NCBI RefSeq assembly: GCF_900299525.1 | Contig: NZ_OMKA01000024.1 | Location: 1-64,000 of the forward strand | Reading direction: 5' to 3' | Length of the DNA stretch: 64,000 nt | From: Aquimarina sp. Aq78 | Lineage (GTDB): Bacteria; Bacteroidota; Bacteroidia; Flavobacteriales; Flavobacteriaceae | Shown: in pieces, positions 43,412 to 52,366 of the stretch | How the letters are laid out: the number at the start of each line of letters is the position of its first letter | Position numbering within the stretch: position 1 is the stretch's first letter | Program-made: the position numbers and the translations under genes | Notes under the pieces: generated by a model | Told to the model about the DNA's origin: nothing | What the model saw: the letters and a program-made list of their open reading frames with translations, nothing else | The model's database searches: none

Positions 43412-44203
43412 ATGAAACTAATTATTAAATTCTGTGTAGTGTCAGTTATGATGCTTTTTGTCTTTACGAGTTGTGATAAAGATGAAATAAATATCGAAGA
43501 ATCTGGTGTTGAATCAATCAAGAGTCTTCAAGATAAAGCCCCAGAACAAGGAATTGTGGAGATCGTTCACAATTATGATTATTATGGAGAGAAATTTAAA
43601 GTCCTTTATGTTTTAGATACCAAAGAATCCCAAGTGGTAAAAGTAGACGGAGATGTACAAATGGCAGAGCGTATTTTTGGAAAAAAAGACTCTCCTCAAG
43701 GATTGTTTTTTGAAGATCAAAAAGAAGGAGAAACAACCATTAATGTAAAAGTTTTTAACACTAATGATGAGGTGGATGAATATGTTTCTAAACTAGCAGG
43801 AGATTTTCCTAAGGAAAGATCAGAACAGCAAATAACTAAGGGAACTTGTGTCGATGGATCGATTAATGGTACCGGAAACTTTTATTTCTATTATCATATA
43901 AACTATGTTGCAGAAATGACAGGTATACGAAGAACTAATAAATACTATTATAAAGATTGGAATTTGGGAGGATATAATGACCATATGTCTTCTCTTATAT
44001 TTACCAAACCATGGGGGAGAAGAGCATATGTGAGATTATACCAGCATAGTTGTTATAACGGTAGAACCTTGAATTTTTATTCTCCATATTTCCAAACTGT
44101 TGCCGGAGTAAACGATTTAAGAAATTACACCCTGTCGGGATGGTGGTTCTGGAAAAAATCATGGAATGATAAAACGTCATCATATAGAGTTTGGGCTTGG
44201 TAA
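43412..44203 (+). CDS. Lipoprotein with a beta/gamma-crystallin-like domain
   Basis: 263 residues. The lipobox is FVFTSC (Cys21), followed by DKDE. The middle (about 40-145) is unassigned. The C-terminal part (about 155-263) reads like a two-Greek-key beta/gamma-crystallin: VRLYQHSCYNGRTLNFYS resembles the Y/F-x-x-x-x-F/Y-x-G motif. GYNDHMSSL and SWNDKTSSYRVW carry the (N/D)(N/D)xx(S/T)S calcium-binding motif, two copies as expected for a domain. Probably a surface calcium-binding lipoprotein; function unknown. Confidence 0.6.
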   Translation: MKLIIKFCVVSVMMLFVFTSCDKDEINIEESGVESIKSLQDKAPEQGIVEIVHNYDYYGEKFKVLYVLDTKESQVVKVDGDVQMAERIFGKKDSPQGLFFEDQKEGETTINVKVFNTNDEVDEYVSKLAGDFPKERSEQQITKGTCVDGSINGTGNFYFYYHINYVAEMTGIRRTNKYYYKDWNLGGYNDHMSSLIFTKPWGRRAYVRLYQHSCYNGRTLNFYSPYFQTVAGVNDLRNYTLSGWWFWKKSWNDKTSSYRVWAW

Positions 44204-44236
44204 ACAGGTCCTTGACCTTATAAATATTGAATTAGA

Positions 44237-44269
44237 AAAACCATCGATTACAGCCTAATCGATGGTTTT
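44237..44269. terminator. Bidirectional terminator
   Basis: AAAACCATCGATTA pairs perfectly with TAATCGATGGTTTT over a 5-nt loop, between convergent genes. Confidence 0.88.
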
Positions 44270-44270
44270 G

Positions 44271-44729
44271 TTAATTTTTGACACTTTCTGTCGTTTCGAA
44301 TTCTATTTTATGTGTTTTAAAAACTTCGTTATCAATAGTAATGATAGACGTTTTAATCAATGTTATAATAGTATCAGTCTGGTGTTCAAGAACAACTTGT
44401 GTTGCTACTTTTTGTACAGAATCTGAAACAGTTTCAAAAGGAGTGATAAAATTAATATGTTTGAGCTGGGCTCCTTTTTCTATAGAGAGCAATTCATTTT
44501 TATTTGTATCAATAGTAAAATCAGGATTGTCCTTGGCCAATGTCTTTTTGTCCAGATATTCCTGAAGTTTCTGGGAGATTATCAGGGTGTAGGCATCATG
44601 CTCAGAAAGCTCAGATTGCTCTTCTACTTTTTCAAAACTCTCTACAGTATCCATTTCCATTGATTTAGATGCATTATTGGCACAGCCAAATGAGAATAAA
44701 AGTACTATGATGTATATCAATCTTTTCAT
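44271..44729 (-). CDS. Small lipoprotein of unknown function
   Basis: 152 residues with the lipobox LLFSFGC (Cys16) followed by ANNASKSMEMD. The body is acidic and predicted to be helical then beta-rich (DTIITLIKTSIITIDNEVFKTHKIEFET). I recognise no family. Its start overlaps the stop of the upstream membrane-protein gene (ATGA), so the two are probably translated together and may form a complex across the envelope. Confidence 0.7.
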   Translation of the reverse strand: MKRLIYIIVLLFSFGCANNASKSMEMDTVESFEKVEEQSELSEHDAYTLIISQKLQEYLDKKTLAKDNPDFTIDTNKNELLSIEKGAQLKHINFITPFETVSDSVQKVATQVVLEHQTDTIITLIKTSIITIDNEVFKTHKIEFETTESVKN

Positions 44730-45655
44730 GATTTTATCCTGAATTTTAGTTTAACAATCTGTCCATTTAATCTTCGGGATTCTATAATTTCAATATCTTT
44801 TAAGCTTTGTGTTGGTGTAGTTAGTTTATTTATAAATTCATCTTTGGCATACATTTCAATACCTAATCGCTGCGGTAGTACCTGAAAAATAGTTGCATCA
44901 TTAGCAATTATTCTAGACAACTCTTTTCGTCTGTTTTGCCAATCGTTAACTTTTCCGTTAGCATAATAATGAAGCATCAGTGCATAGTCATCTGTCTTAA
45001 TATGTAAATCTTCACGGCGATCAGAAGAGGTCGTCCGATATATGGTATCAGTTTTATGATAAGGTGACTGGACTACAAAACGAATATAATCATCTTTTGT
45101 TTTCCAGGTAAAGCAGCCTATACTGTCACTTTTTGAGTAAAAAGGAGATTCTTCATCGTTTAGTATAATAATATCAATAGGAATCTTAGTAATAGGTAGA
45201 TTTCTATCTTGATCGATAAAGCAAAAACTAAAAGTGTTTTCAGTAGGAATTAAGAAGTATATTGTCATAAATAGACCAAGACTTAATGGTACAATCCAAA
45301 ACCATTTAGGGATATCTACTGCCTTTGTAGGGCTTGAAGAAATGGAGTGATTACTTTTAAAATCATTCCAGTTTCTATATTCGCAGTATTGTGAGAGTAG
45401 ATTAAGGATATCAACACGAGGTAATTTTTCTGAAGAATTTTTAAAATAACTATAGAAAGATTTTTCGCTAATCGAAGCTTTTACTCGTTTTTGTAAATCT
45501 TCCTGAAATAATATGATATCCTGCCCTTTCCAATCAGAAATATCATAACTCGAAGCAGTATTTTCCTTTAAAAACTGTTGCGTAACTGCTTTTTTAAGGA
45601 GATCGAATAATATTTTTTCTTCAGGAGTTATAGCTTTAATATTTTGATAATGAAT
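44726..45655 (-). CDS. Single-pass membrane protein of unknown function, non-canonical start
   Basis: The first ATG in this frame, at 45268, falls inside the transmembrane helix. The frame stays open upstream for about 130 codons and reads as a normal protein: KAITPEEKILFDLLKKAV, DISDWKGQDIILFQEDL, KSFYSYFKNSSEKLPRVDIL and CEYRNWNDF. No ATG, GTG or TTG occurs in that stretch, and a TAA lies just above it. I place the start at an ATT at 45655 (ATC 45658 is equally possible), giving about 309 residues. The cytosolic domain (1-108) precedes WFWIVPLSLGLFMTIYFLI and a periplasmic domain. Family unknown; coupled to a small lipoprotein gene. Confidence 0.6.
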   Translation of the reverse strand: MHYQNIKAITPEEKILFDLLKKAVTQQFLKENTASSYDISDWKGQDIILFQEDLQKRVKASISEKSFYSYFKNSSEKLPRVDILNLLSQYCEYRNWNDFKSNHSISSSPTKAVDIPKWFWIVPLSLGLFMTIYFLIPTENTFSFCFIDQDRNLPITKIPIDIIILNDEESPFYSKSDSIGCFTWKTKDDYIRFVVQSPYHKTDTIYRTTSSDRREDLHIKTDDYALMLHYYANGKVNDWQNRRKELSRIIANDATIFQVLPQRLGIEMYAKDEFINKLTTPTQSLKDIEIIESRRLNGQIVKLKFRIKS

Positions 45656-45766
45656 GATTTGTGCTTTGTAAAATGTTTTACAATTCCTTTACAAGTATTC
45701 TACAATAGATAGATGAGGTTTGGTTTTAAGTTTGTTTTCAGTTTAACAAGATAAAAAATATAAAAA

Positions 45767-46654
45767 ATGAAAACGAACAAATTTAAAATAAGCAGAATAA
45801 TAATTTTAGTAGGAGTGGCATTGTTAGGATATTCCTGCTCTAATAGAGAAAGTAAATATGCTTTAGACTCAGAGAGTATTATGCTCGAAGATACAGGAGA
45901 AACACCTGTGTTAGCAAGTATTGAATCTGAAGAAAAAACAGAAGAAGCAATACTACTAGATAGTGATAGATTGAAAATTAAAAAAAATAATGTTGATACT
46001 ACTCTAAAGATTATTAAGAATGCTAATTGTCGAATTAAAGTGAAGGATGTTGAAGAAGCAACACTATTGGCTAGAAAAATTGCTTCAAAATACCAAGGAT
46101 ATATTTCTGACGAGCGATTCATAAACACAAATTATACTAAAGAAAATCGTTTTACGATCAGAATTCCTCAAGATCAATTTGATACCGTTTTGGATAGTGT
46201 GTGTGGGTTGGCAGAATTCGTGGATTATAAAAATATATCTACAGTAGATGTGACTGAAGAATATATTGATATTACATCACGATTAAAAACAAAGTTGGAT
46301 GTAAAAGAGCGTTATGAAACCATTTTAAGAACAAGAGCCAAAACGGTAGAAGATATTTTAAAGACCGAAGAAAAGCTTAGTTTACTCCAGGAAGAAATCG
46401 AATCTGCTCAGGGAAGATTAAAATATTTAAGTAACAAAGTGTCTTATAGTACAGTTCAGGTCGATGTATATCAAACTATAATCCCAAAAAAAGAGCCTGC
46501 AGAATACCAACCTCGTTTTTTAGACAAAGCAAAACAAGGGTTGTCTTTTGGTTGGTCGATTATAGAAAACCTAACATTGTTATTATTTTATATCTGGCCA
46601 TTACTAGTATTAGGAGGTGTAATCTTTGTGTATTTTGAATGGGTAAAAAAGTAA
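45767..46654 (+). CDS. DUF4349-family lipoprotein
   Basis: 295 residues. The lipobox LLGYSC (Cys24) precedes SNRESKYALD. The DUF4349 core spans about 80-245: NANCRIKVKDVEEAT, YQGYISDERF, FTIRIPQDQFDTVLDSV and a coiled-coil pair RAKTVEDILKTEEKLSLLQEEIE. A C-terminal membrane helix (about 268-290, LTLLLFYIWPLLVLGGVIFVYF) adds a second anchor. Function of the family is not defined. It is divergent from the membrane-protein gene at 45655. Confidence 0.88.
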   Translation: MKTNKFKISRIIILVGVALLGYSCSNRESKYALDSESIMLEDTGETPVLASIESEEKTEEAILLDSDRLKIKKNNVDTTLKIIKNANCRIKVKDVEEATLLARKIASKYQGYISDERFINTNYTKENRFTIRIPQDQFDTVLDSVCGLAEFVDYKNISTVDVTEEYIDITSRLKTKLDVKERYETILRTRAKTVEDILKTEEKLSLLQEEIESAQGRLKYLSNKVSYSTVQVDVYQTIIPKKEPAEYQPRFLDKAKQGLSFGWSIIENLTLLLFYIWPLLVLGGVIFVYFEWVKK

Positions 46655-46664
46655 AAAAAATATT

Positions 46665-46698
46665 AAATTAAGCGTGCTATTCCCGTGCGCTTAATTTT
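46665..46698 (+). terminator. Terminator after the DUF4349 gene
   Basis: AAATTAAGCG pairs with CGCTTAATTT across a 13-nt loop, 10 bp after the stop codon, with T residues on the 3' side. Confidence 0.65.
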
Positions 46699-46734
46699 GT
46701 ATTTTGCGCAAGTAAAAGGAAGATTAATAATTTT

Positions 46735-47337
46735 GTGCATTTGAAAGAAATATTAAGGAAATATATTCCAGAACGATCTGTAGATAAGGCATTTGATCTC
46801 GTTATAAAATGTAATGTACATCTTAAAATCGTTAATGAGAGAGTTACTCGACATGGAGATTATCGCAAAATGCCGGATGGGAGACACCAGATTACCGTAA
46901 ATGCATCTCTTAATAAATACCGTTTCCTTATTACATTGATTCATGAAGTAGCACATCTTGTTGCTTTTGAGAAGTATGGACGTTATATAAAACCGCATGG
47001 GATAGAATGGAAAAGAACCTTTCAGCAATTAATGTTACCCTATATTAATCCCGAAGTATTTCCAGCCAGATTATTACCTGTTATAGCGCACCATTTTAAA
47101 AACCCAAGAGCTAGTAGTGATACCGATGAAAAGTTATCATTGGCATTAAAACAATATGATCCTGCTAATGATAAAAATTATATCTTTGAGTTACCCCTCG
47201 GAAGTGTCTTCCGTTTATACAATGGAAAAGTCTTTAAGAAAGGTAATAAGAAAGTAAAACGCTATGAATGCGTAGAACTCAATACAGGCAGAATTTACCT
47301 TTTTAACCCAAACGCAGAAGTCGAACTATTAAATTGA
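46735..47337 (+). CDS. SprT-like zinc metalloprotein
   Basis: 200 residues from GTG 46735 (TTG 46741 is an alternative). The zincin motif is His70-Glu71-x-x-His74 (LIHEVAHLVAFEKYG), followed by HGIEWKRTFQQLM, where a third ligand is expected. The C-terminal part (150-200) is a beta-rich domain; it lacks the four-Cys zinc ribbon seen in some SprT proteins. It is likely cotranscribed with manC, whose ATG is 3 bp after the stop. Confidence 0.82.
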   Translation: MHLKEILRKYIPERSVDKAFDLVIKCNVHLKIVNERVTRHGDYRKMPDGRHQITVNASLNKYRFLITLIHEVAHLVAFEKYGRYIKPHGIEWKRTFQQLMLPYINPEVFPARLLPVIAHHFKNPRASSDTDEKLSLALKQYDPANDKNYIFELPLGSVFRLYNGKVFKKGNKKVKRYECVELNTGRIYLFNPNAEVELLN

Positions 47338-47339
47338 TT

Positions 47340-48419
47340 ATGAACAAAAATTTTTATGCAATATTGATGGCGGGCGGAGTAGGGTCGAGGTTTTGGCCCG
47401 TGAGCACATCAGAATTCCCTAAACAGTTCCACGATATGTTAGGAACAGGAGAAACGTTGATCCAGCGTACATTTTCACGTCTGGCTAAGATCGTTTCCAA
47501 AGAAAATATATTTATTCTTACTAACGAACGATATAATGATCTGGTGTTAGAACAGTTACCAGAAGCAGAACAACGACAGGTAGTAACCGAGCCTGCAATG
47601 CGTAATACCGCACCATGTATCTTGTATGCGGCATTAAAGATCCAGAAAGATAACCCCGATGCAGTAATGGTAGTTGCTCCTAGTGATCATTGGATCGAGG
47701 ATGAAAATGCATTTATAGCAAATTTAGAATATAGCTTTAAAGCATGTTTAGAAAATGATATTTTGATGACTTTAGGAATTCAACCCACATTTCCTAATAC
47801 GGGATATGGTTATATTCAATATAATAAAGAAAGCGAAGACGCTAAGAAAAAAGTAGTTCAGTTTACAGAGAAACCAGATTATGATACTGCCAAAAAGTTT
47901 TTAAGTGAAGGAAACTATCTATGGAATGCCGGGATTTTTATTTGGAGTGTGCGAAGTATTATAACTGCTTTCACCAAATTTCAGCAAGAGATGACTGCTT
48001 TATTCGAAAAAGGGTCGGTCGTCTATAATACGATGCAGGAGAACGATTTTATACAAGAAAATTATCCGCTGGCAGAGAATATATCTATCGATTATGCTAT
48101 TTTGGAGAAAGCAGATAATGTATATGTGCTTCCGGCAACTTTTGATTGGAATGACTTAGGAACCTGGGGATCGTTATATGATAAATTGGATAAAACAGAA
48201 GCTAATAATGCTGTAGTTAATGCCAGAGTATTACCAGAAGACGCATCTGGTAATATGATTAGAACGTCTGATGATAAAATAGTAGTAGTCGATGGACTAC
48301 AGGATTATATTATTATAGATAAAGAAGAAGTGCTTTTAATCTATCCCAAAAAGAAAGAACAGGATATTAAAAAGGTGCTTAAAAAAGTAAAAGAAACATA
48401 CGGAGAACAATACGGATAA
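47340..48419 (+). CDS. manC: Mannose-1-phosphate guanylyltransferase
   Basis: Makes GDP-mannose from mannose-1-phosphate and GTP for surface glycans. 359 residues from ATG 47340. LMAGGVGSRFWPVS (9-22) is the pyrophosphorylase signature, EFPKQFHDM the nearby Lys motif, VAPSDHWI the metal-binding Asp region and FTEKPDYDTA the sugar-binding part. There is no fused isomerase domain. An upstream TTG at 47334 is in frame but overlaps the preceding stop and is not needed. Confidence 0.93.
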   Translation: MNKNFYAILMAGGVGSRFWPVSTSEFPKQFHDMLGTGETLIQRTFSRLAKIVSKENIFILTNERYNDLVLEQLPEAEQRQVVTEPAMRNTAPCILYAALKIQKDNPDAVMVVAPSDHWIEDENAFIANLEYSFKACLENDILMTLGIQPTFPNTGYGYIQYNKESEDAKKKVVQFTEKPDYDTAKKFLSEGNYLWNAGIFIWSVRSIITAFTKFQQEMTALFEKGSVVYNTMQENDFIQENYPLAENISIDYAILEKADNVYVLPATFDWNDLGTWGSLYDKLDKTEANNAVVNARVLPEDASGNMIRTSDDKIVVVDGLQDYIIIDKEEVLLIYPKKKEQDIKKVLKKVKETYGEQYG

Positions 48420-48425
48420 AGTACA

Positions 48426-49871
48426 ATGACAGAAAATACAAATCAACCCGTTCCTGATCAGGACGAGATGGCAGAAACAGTAAAGAGAGATGCCAAAGGT
48501 CTTTTTGCCAGCGCTAATACATTTGTTAGAGAACTATTAGATATAAGATCAGAAACAGATAAAGATCAAACGATAGAGGATGTTAAAAATGATATCCCTT
48601 TTAAAGGGCATAATGCCTGGATTCTTATTTTTTCGGTATTTGTAGCGTCTATTGGCCTTAATGTAAGTTCTACTGCAGTAGTAATAGGAGCGATGTTAAT
48701 TTCTCCATTAATGGGGCCGATTGTTGGAGTTGGGTTATCCATTGCTATTAATGATATTGATACTTTAAGACGATCCCTGGTTAACCTGGGTGTAATGGTA
48801 GGTCTAAGTGTTCTTGCTGCCACTTTATATTTCTGGGCTTCTCCGTTAACAGAATTGACTCCCGAGTTAGAATCCAGGACGGCACCTACTATACTCGATG
48901 TATTAGTTGCAGTTTTTGGAGGTTTGGCATTGATTGTCGCCAAGTCGAAAAAAGGAACAATGCCTAATGCCATAGCAGGAGTAGCTATTGCTACTGCGTT
49001 AATGCCTCCTCTGTGTACGGTAGGATATGGTATTGCAGAATGGAAATTGGAGTATGCTTTGGGAGCACTGTATTTGTTTTCTATTAATGCCACATTTATT
49101 GCATTATCTACTTTTATTGTTTCCAAATTATTGCGTTTTCCTATGTTACGGTACGCTAACTCTGCTAAAAGGAAACGTATTGCACAGTTAGCCTCTTTAT
49201 TGGCAATATTGGTAATGATACCTGCGAGTTATACATTTTATGTTACTCTTAATGAAAGTAATGCAGATCGGGATTATAAAGCGTTTAAAGCTAATGAAAT
49301 TGATGCTAATGAAAATTTGTACCTCAGAAAGGATTTTTATGACTATAATAATGAGTCTATAAAATTATATTTTGATGGAGAAATTAATGAGGCAACAGTA
49401 AGTGATTTGCAAAATGAAATTAAAAAATATACTAGTATTAGTGATTTTGCACTAGCAATAAATGGTAATAAGTCGAGAGGTATTGATCAGATATCCAAAG
49501 CATATGACAGATCTATAGTGCAGTTAAATCGGGTAGAAAAAGAAAACGATAAGCTTCTGGATGAGATTGAAGATCTTAAGATTAAGATGGCAGGTCTGGA
49601 AACCCAGCTTAGAGAAGCGAATAAAGTGGTTCCAGTAGCTGTGATGCCATACGCCAGTATAGCAAAAGATGCAAAAATACGATTCCCTGATTTGGCAGAA
49701 CTAGGATATGGTGAGGTGCAAAAATCAAACTTCTTAAAAGTAGATACCGTGCAAGTTATCTTCCCTAGATGGAAATTTCAGGTATCCGATAGCCTTAATA
49801 CCATTAGGGTAAACAAACTACAAGAATGGATAACCAAAGAAATGAAAGCAGATACATTGTATGTAGAATAA
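48426..49871 (+). CDS. DUF389-family membrane protein
   Basis: 481 residues. The DUF389 domain (about 60-285) contains several transmembrane helices, with the family pattern NVSSTAVVIGAMLISPLMGPIVGVGLSI and the second conserved block GVAIATALMPPLCTVGYGIA. A soluble C-terminal region (about 290-481) has a coiled coil (SKAYDRSIVQLNRVEKENDKLLDEIEDL) and then a mixed domain. Function of the family is unknown. It follows manC by 6 bp, so the two are likely in one operon. Confidence 0.88.
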   Translation: MTENTNQPVPDQDEMAETVKRDAKGLFASANTFVRELLDIRSETDKDQTIEDVKNDIPFKGHNAWILIFSVFVASIGLNVSSTAVVIGAMLISPLMGPIVGVGLSIAINDIDTLRRSLVNLGVMVGLSVLAATLYFWASPLTELTPELESRTAPTILDVLVAVFGGLALIVAKSKKGTMPNAIAGVAIATALMPPLCTVGYGIAEWKLEYALGALYLFSINATFIALSTFIVSKLLRFPMLRYANSAKRKRIAQLASLLAILVMIPASYTFYVTLNESNADRDYKAFKANEIDANENLYLRKDFYDYNNESIKLYFDGEINEATVSDLQNEIKKYTSISDFALAINGNKSRGIDQISKAYDRSIVQLNRVEKENDKLLDEIEDLKIKMAGLETQLREANKVVPVAVMPYASIAKDAKIRFPDLAELGYGEVQKSNFLKVDTVQVIFPRWKFQVSDSLNTIRVNKLQEWITKEMKADTLYVE

Positions 49872-49998
49872 ATTAGTAGTGAGAATTTTTATACTCTTAT
49901 AGTACTGTAATTCCTTGGTATTCATAATAATCAATTAAAATGTTTTTAAATTTTAATCTTCGTAAAGTGGGTTGAAATAATAAGCAATGTTAAAAATG

Positions 49999-50029
49999 TT
50001 TTACATTAAGTAAAAAATTATTACCTTTG
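49999..50029 (+). promoter_or_regulatory. Promoter of the membrane protein/XRE operon
   Basis: TTTT (49999-50002), 19 bp and TACCTTTG (50022-50029) fit the Bacteroidota consensus with a one-base deviation in the -33 element. Confidence 0.55.
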
Positions 50030-50061
50030 TGTTGTATTTTGTTAACTTAATATGAAAACAT

Positions 50062-50508
50062 ATGACAACACAAGAAAAACGACCAATTGTATTTTTGATC
50101 ATTGATATTATCACATTTCTAAGTTATTATATCATTCTATTAAATGTTTATAATAACAAAGTTTTATCTATGGGAGAATTACCTTTTTGGGGAGCTTCAA
50201 TACTACTGTTTATTCCTATAATGATTATTTCACGAATTGTTTTGTATGTGCTATACAGCATAATGAATTCTGTTATGACCAAAAAGAGAGAGGAGAAATT
50301 TCTTACCGATGAGTTTGGTCAATTGATCAAACTTAGAGCCACTCGAAATTTCAACAACACATTTATGATCGGCTTTGTGATAACAATGGGACTTCTCGTT
50401 CTGGGAATATCAATTACGACTATGTTCAAACTTCTATTCCTTTCGATATTTGCTGCTTTTGTAGTCCAGAATCTATCTGAATTTTATTACGCAAAAAAAA
50501 GTATTTAA
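50062..50508 (+). CDS. Four-helix membrane protein paired with an XRE regulator
   Basis: 148 residues with about four hydrophobic segments (12-30, 40-65, 95-115, 120-138) and short loops. No catalytic motif. The stop is 1 bp before the next gene, a 70-residue HTH protein. Small membrane protein plus XRE regulator pairs are frequent in Firmicutes and Bacteroidota, where the membrane partner may control the regulator. I cannot name the family with confidence. Confidence 0.75.
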   Translation: MTTQEKRPIVFLIIDIITFLSYYIILLNVYNNKVLSMGELPFWGASILLFIPIMIISRIVLYVLYSIMNSVMTKKREEKFLTDEFGQLIKLRATRNFNNTFMIGFVITMGLLVLGISITTMFKLLFLSIFAAFVVQNLSEFYYAKKSI

Positions 50509-50509
50509 A

Positions 50510-50722
50510 ATGAAAGACATCAAAATAACTAATACCATTAGAACATTGCGCTTTCTCGACAAGGAAATGACACAGCAGGAATTAGCAGAAAAAGTAGGGG
50601 TTACAAGGCATACAATAATGGCAATCGAAAAAGGAAAATATTCCCCTACACTAGAGCTAGCTTTCAAGATAGCCGAAGTTTTTAATAAATCTCTAGAAGA
50701 GGTATTCACCTATGAAAAATAA
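50510..50722 (+). CDS. XRE-family HTH regulator (YozG-like)
   Basis: 70 residues. A single Cro/C1-type HTH: MTQQELAEKVGVTRHTIMAIEKGKYSPTLELAFKIAEVF (29-67), with the typical ending SLEEVFTYEK. It has no effector domain. It follows the membrane-protein gene by 1 bp and precedes a DUF4386 gene by 5 bp, so all three are probably cotranscribed and may be autoregulated. Confidence 0.92.
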   Translation: MKDIKITNTIRTLRFLDKEMTQQELAEKVGVTRHTIMAIEKGKYSPTLELAFKIAEVFNKSLEEVFTYEK

Positions 50723-50727
50723 ATGAA

Positions 50728-51426
50728 ATGAAAAACATCGAAAACATCAAACCGACGAAAAATGCATTAATGGCAGGGCTTTTTTATTTAGCACTTATTA
50801 TAATAGGTATGTATGGTTTTGTTTATGCTCTGCCTCAAATAGAAATAAAAGGGGATATTGCAAAAACCGTAGAAAACATTAAAAACAATTCATTTATATT
50901 TAGAGTAGGGATATTTAGCATTCTTGTTATGAATGTTATTAGTATCCTGCTTGTAATTTACCTCTATAGACTATTATCATCCATTAATAAAACAATGGGA
51001 TTATCTATGCTAATCTTAATGTTATTTGGAGCAGCCATTTCTTTGGTTAACGAGGTTAATCATTTTGCCATGATAGTAATTAATGGCATGAGTGATCTCT
51101 CTGCAACAGAAAGCCAAAATCTAACGGATTTCTTTTCAACTATTCACAATCATGGTGCACATATTGCTGTAATTTTTTGGGGACTTTGGCTTTTTCCACT
51201 TGGTATTTTGATCTTTAAATTAGATACTCGAATCTCTGAATTTATCGGAGTGATGTTAGTGATTGCAGGTATTGGTTATATCCTAGATTCAATATTCTTG
51301 TTTCTCTATCCAAACCTACAAATACCTACTCTTTCTGACTATACTTTTTTAGGTGAATTTTTATTGACAATATGGCTTTTAATTAAAAGTAGAACCATAG
51401 AAAGGTTAGCTCTGAGTAAAATATAA
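50728..51426 (+). CDS. DUF4386-family membrane protein
   Basis: 232 residues with about six transmembrane helices. The N-terminal half contains ALMAGLFYLALIIIGMYG, and later blocks include FFSTIHNHGAHIAVIFWGLWLFPLGILIFK, which match the DUF4386 pattern I know. Function unknown. It is the third gene of the membrane protein-XRE operon. Confidence 0.85.
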   Translation: MKNIENIKPTKNALMAGLFYLALIIIGMYGFVYALPQIEIKGDIAKTVENIKNNSFIFRVGIFSILVMNVISILLVIYLYRLLSSINKTMGLSMLILMLFGAAISLVNEVNHFAMIVINGMSDLSATESQNLTDFFSTIHNHGAHIAVIFWGLWLFPLGILIFKLDTRISEFIGVMLVIAGIGYILDSIFLFLYPNLQIPTLSDYTFLGEFLLTIWLLIKSRTIERLALSKI

Positions 51427-51526
51427 ATAAACAGCTAAATATTAGGCAACATTGTTTTTATTCTCGATGTTTGGTAATGGTACACAAGTGTTATTATTTT
51501 GTGTGATTTCAAAAAGATATACTCCG

Positions 51527-51973
51527 ATGTTTAAAAAAATAGATACAAAGCTTAGTGCCATTCTTATTTTGATTATGGTAATCACGATTTCATATGGACA
51601 AGAAGGAAAAGATGGTAAGGTTGTGAAAGATCAGAATTATACTACTTGTACTAATTTTAAATGCCTTGAAAAAAATAAAAATAAACGAATAATTGTTAAA
51701 GGAATACTTAGAACATATACTCCTAATAAAACAGGAAAAGGGGCTGGCCATATGTTCTGGGATTGGGAAATACTGCTAGATGATGAAATAGCAATACCCG
51801 TAATGAGCAAAGATCAAAGATTAGATCTATCTACGTACAATAAAAAAAACATATTGATTGATGGTAATGTGTTTTACGGTATAATAATAGGGAGTCCAGA
51901 TGGACAAAATGCTACTGGATATAGAATAGATATTAATACAATACAAAAACAAACTACATACAACAAAGAATAA
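51527..51973 (+). CDS. Small secreted protein of unknown function
   Basis: 148 residues from ATG 51527, which gives a proper signal peptide (MFKKIDTKLSAILILIMVITISYGQ). An upstream in-frame ATG at 51452 would bury it. The mature part has two Cys (TTCTNFKC) and a beta-rich region (IIVKGILRTYTP, WDWEILLDDEIAIPVM, NILIDGNVFYGIII) that could be an OB-like barrel. No family recognised. Confidence 0.7.
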   Translation: MFKKIDTKLSAILILIMVITISYGQEGKDGKVVKDQNYTTCTNFKCLEKNKNKRIIVKGILRTYTPNKTGKGAGHMFWDWEILLDDEIAIPVMSKDQRLDLSTYNKKNILIDGNVFYGIIIGSPDGQNATGYRIDINTIQKQTTYNKE

Positions 51974-52366
51974 ATAGTATGTAAACTAATATATTGAAAC
52001 CAGAGTACCTGATTTATACAATTTCAAATCTTGAATTCGTAAGTAAAGTTAAATCCATCAAGAGGCAAGTAGGATAGTAGTTTGTTTTTCTGAAGAACAA
52101 AAAACATATCAGAATCTTTATAAGGTGAATTGCTGATACCATTATTTCACTGAAAACAGGGAGATGAAAAAATGAAGTCTTCTCTATATTTAACAAATTG
52201 AACAGAATTAGATATAAGTAACCTTATGAATTAATTTGTAGGTAATACTTTTAAAGCGACGATAAAGGATCAAATGGTTATTTTGAAAGGCATTAACTTA
52301 ATTTTATAATATACTTTTATAGCTGTTTTATACCTTACACTGATAATAGTTTTTGTTTAATTAGTC
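51974..52366. other. Gene-poor 393-bp stretch
   Basis: Very AT-rich. I find no RNA gene, credible coding frame or clear terminator here. Only a few nine- or ten-codon frames occur. Confidence 0.5.

Noticed and set aside
45700..46128. Minus-strand frame of 142 codons opposite the DUF4349 gene
   Set aside because: It is antisense to a recognisable lipoprotein gene with a lipobox and reads as low-complexity hydrophobic sequence.
48566..49126. Minus-strand frame of 186 codons
   Set aside because: It lies wholly within the DUF389 gene and its composition follows the opposite strand's codons.
51452..51973. Secreted-protein frame starting at 51452
   Set aside because: The upstream start hides the signal peptide that begins at 51527.
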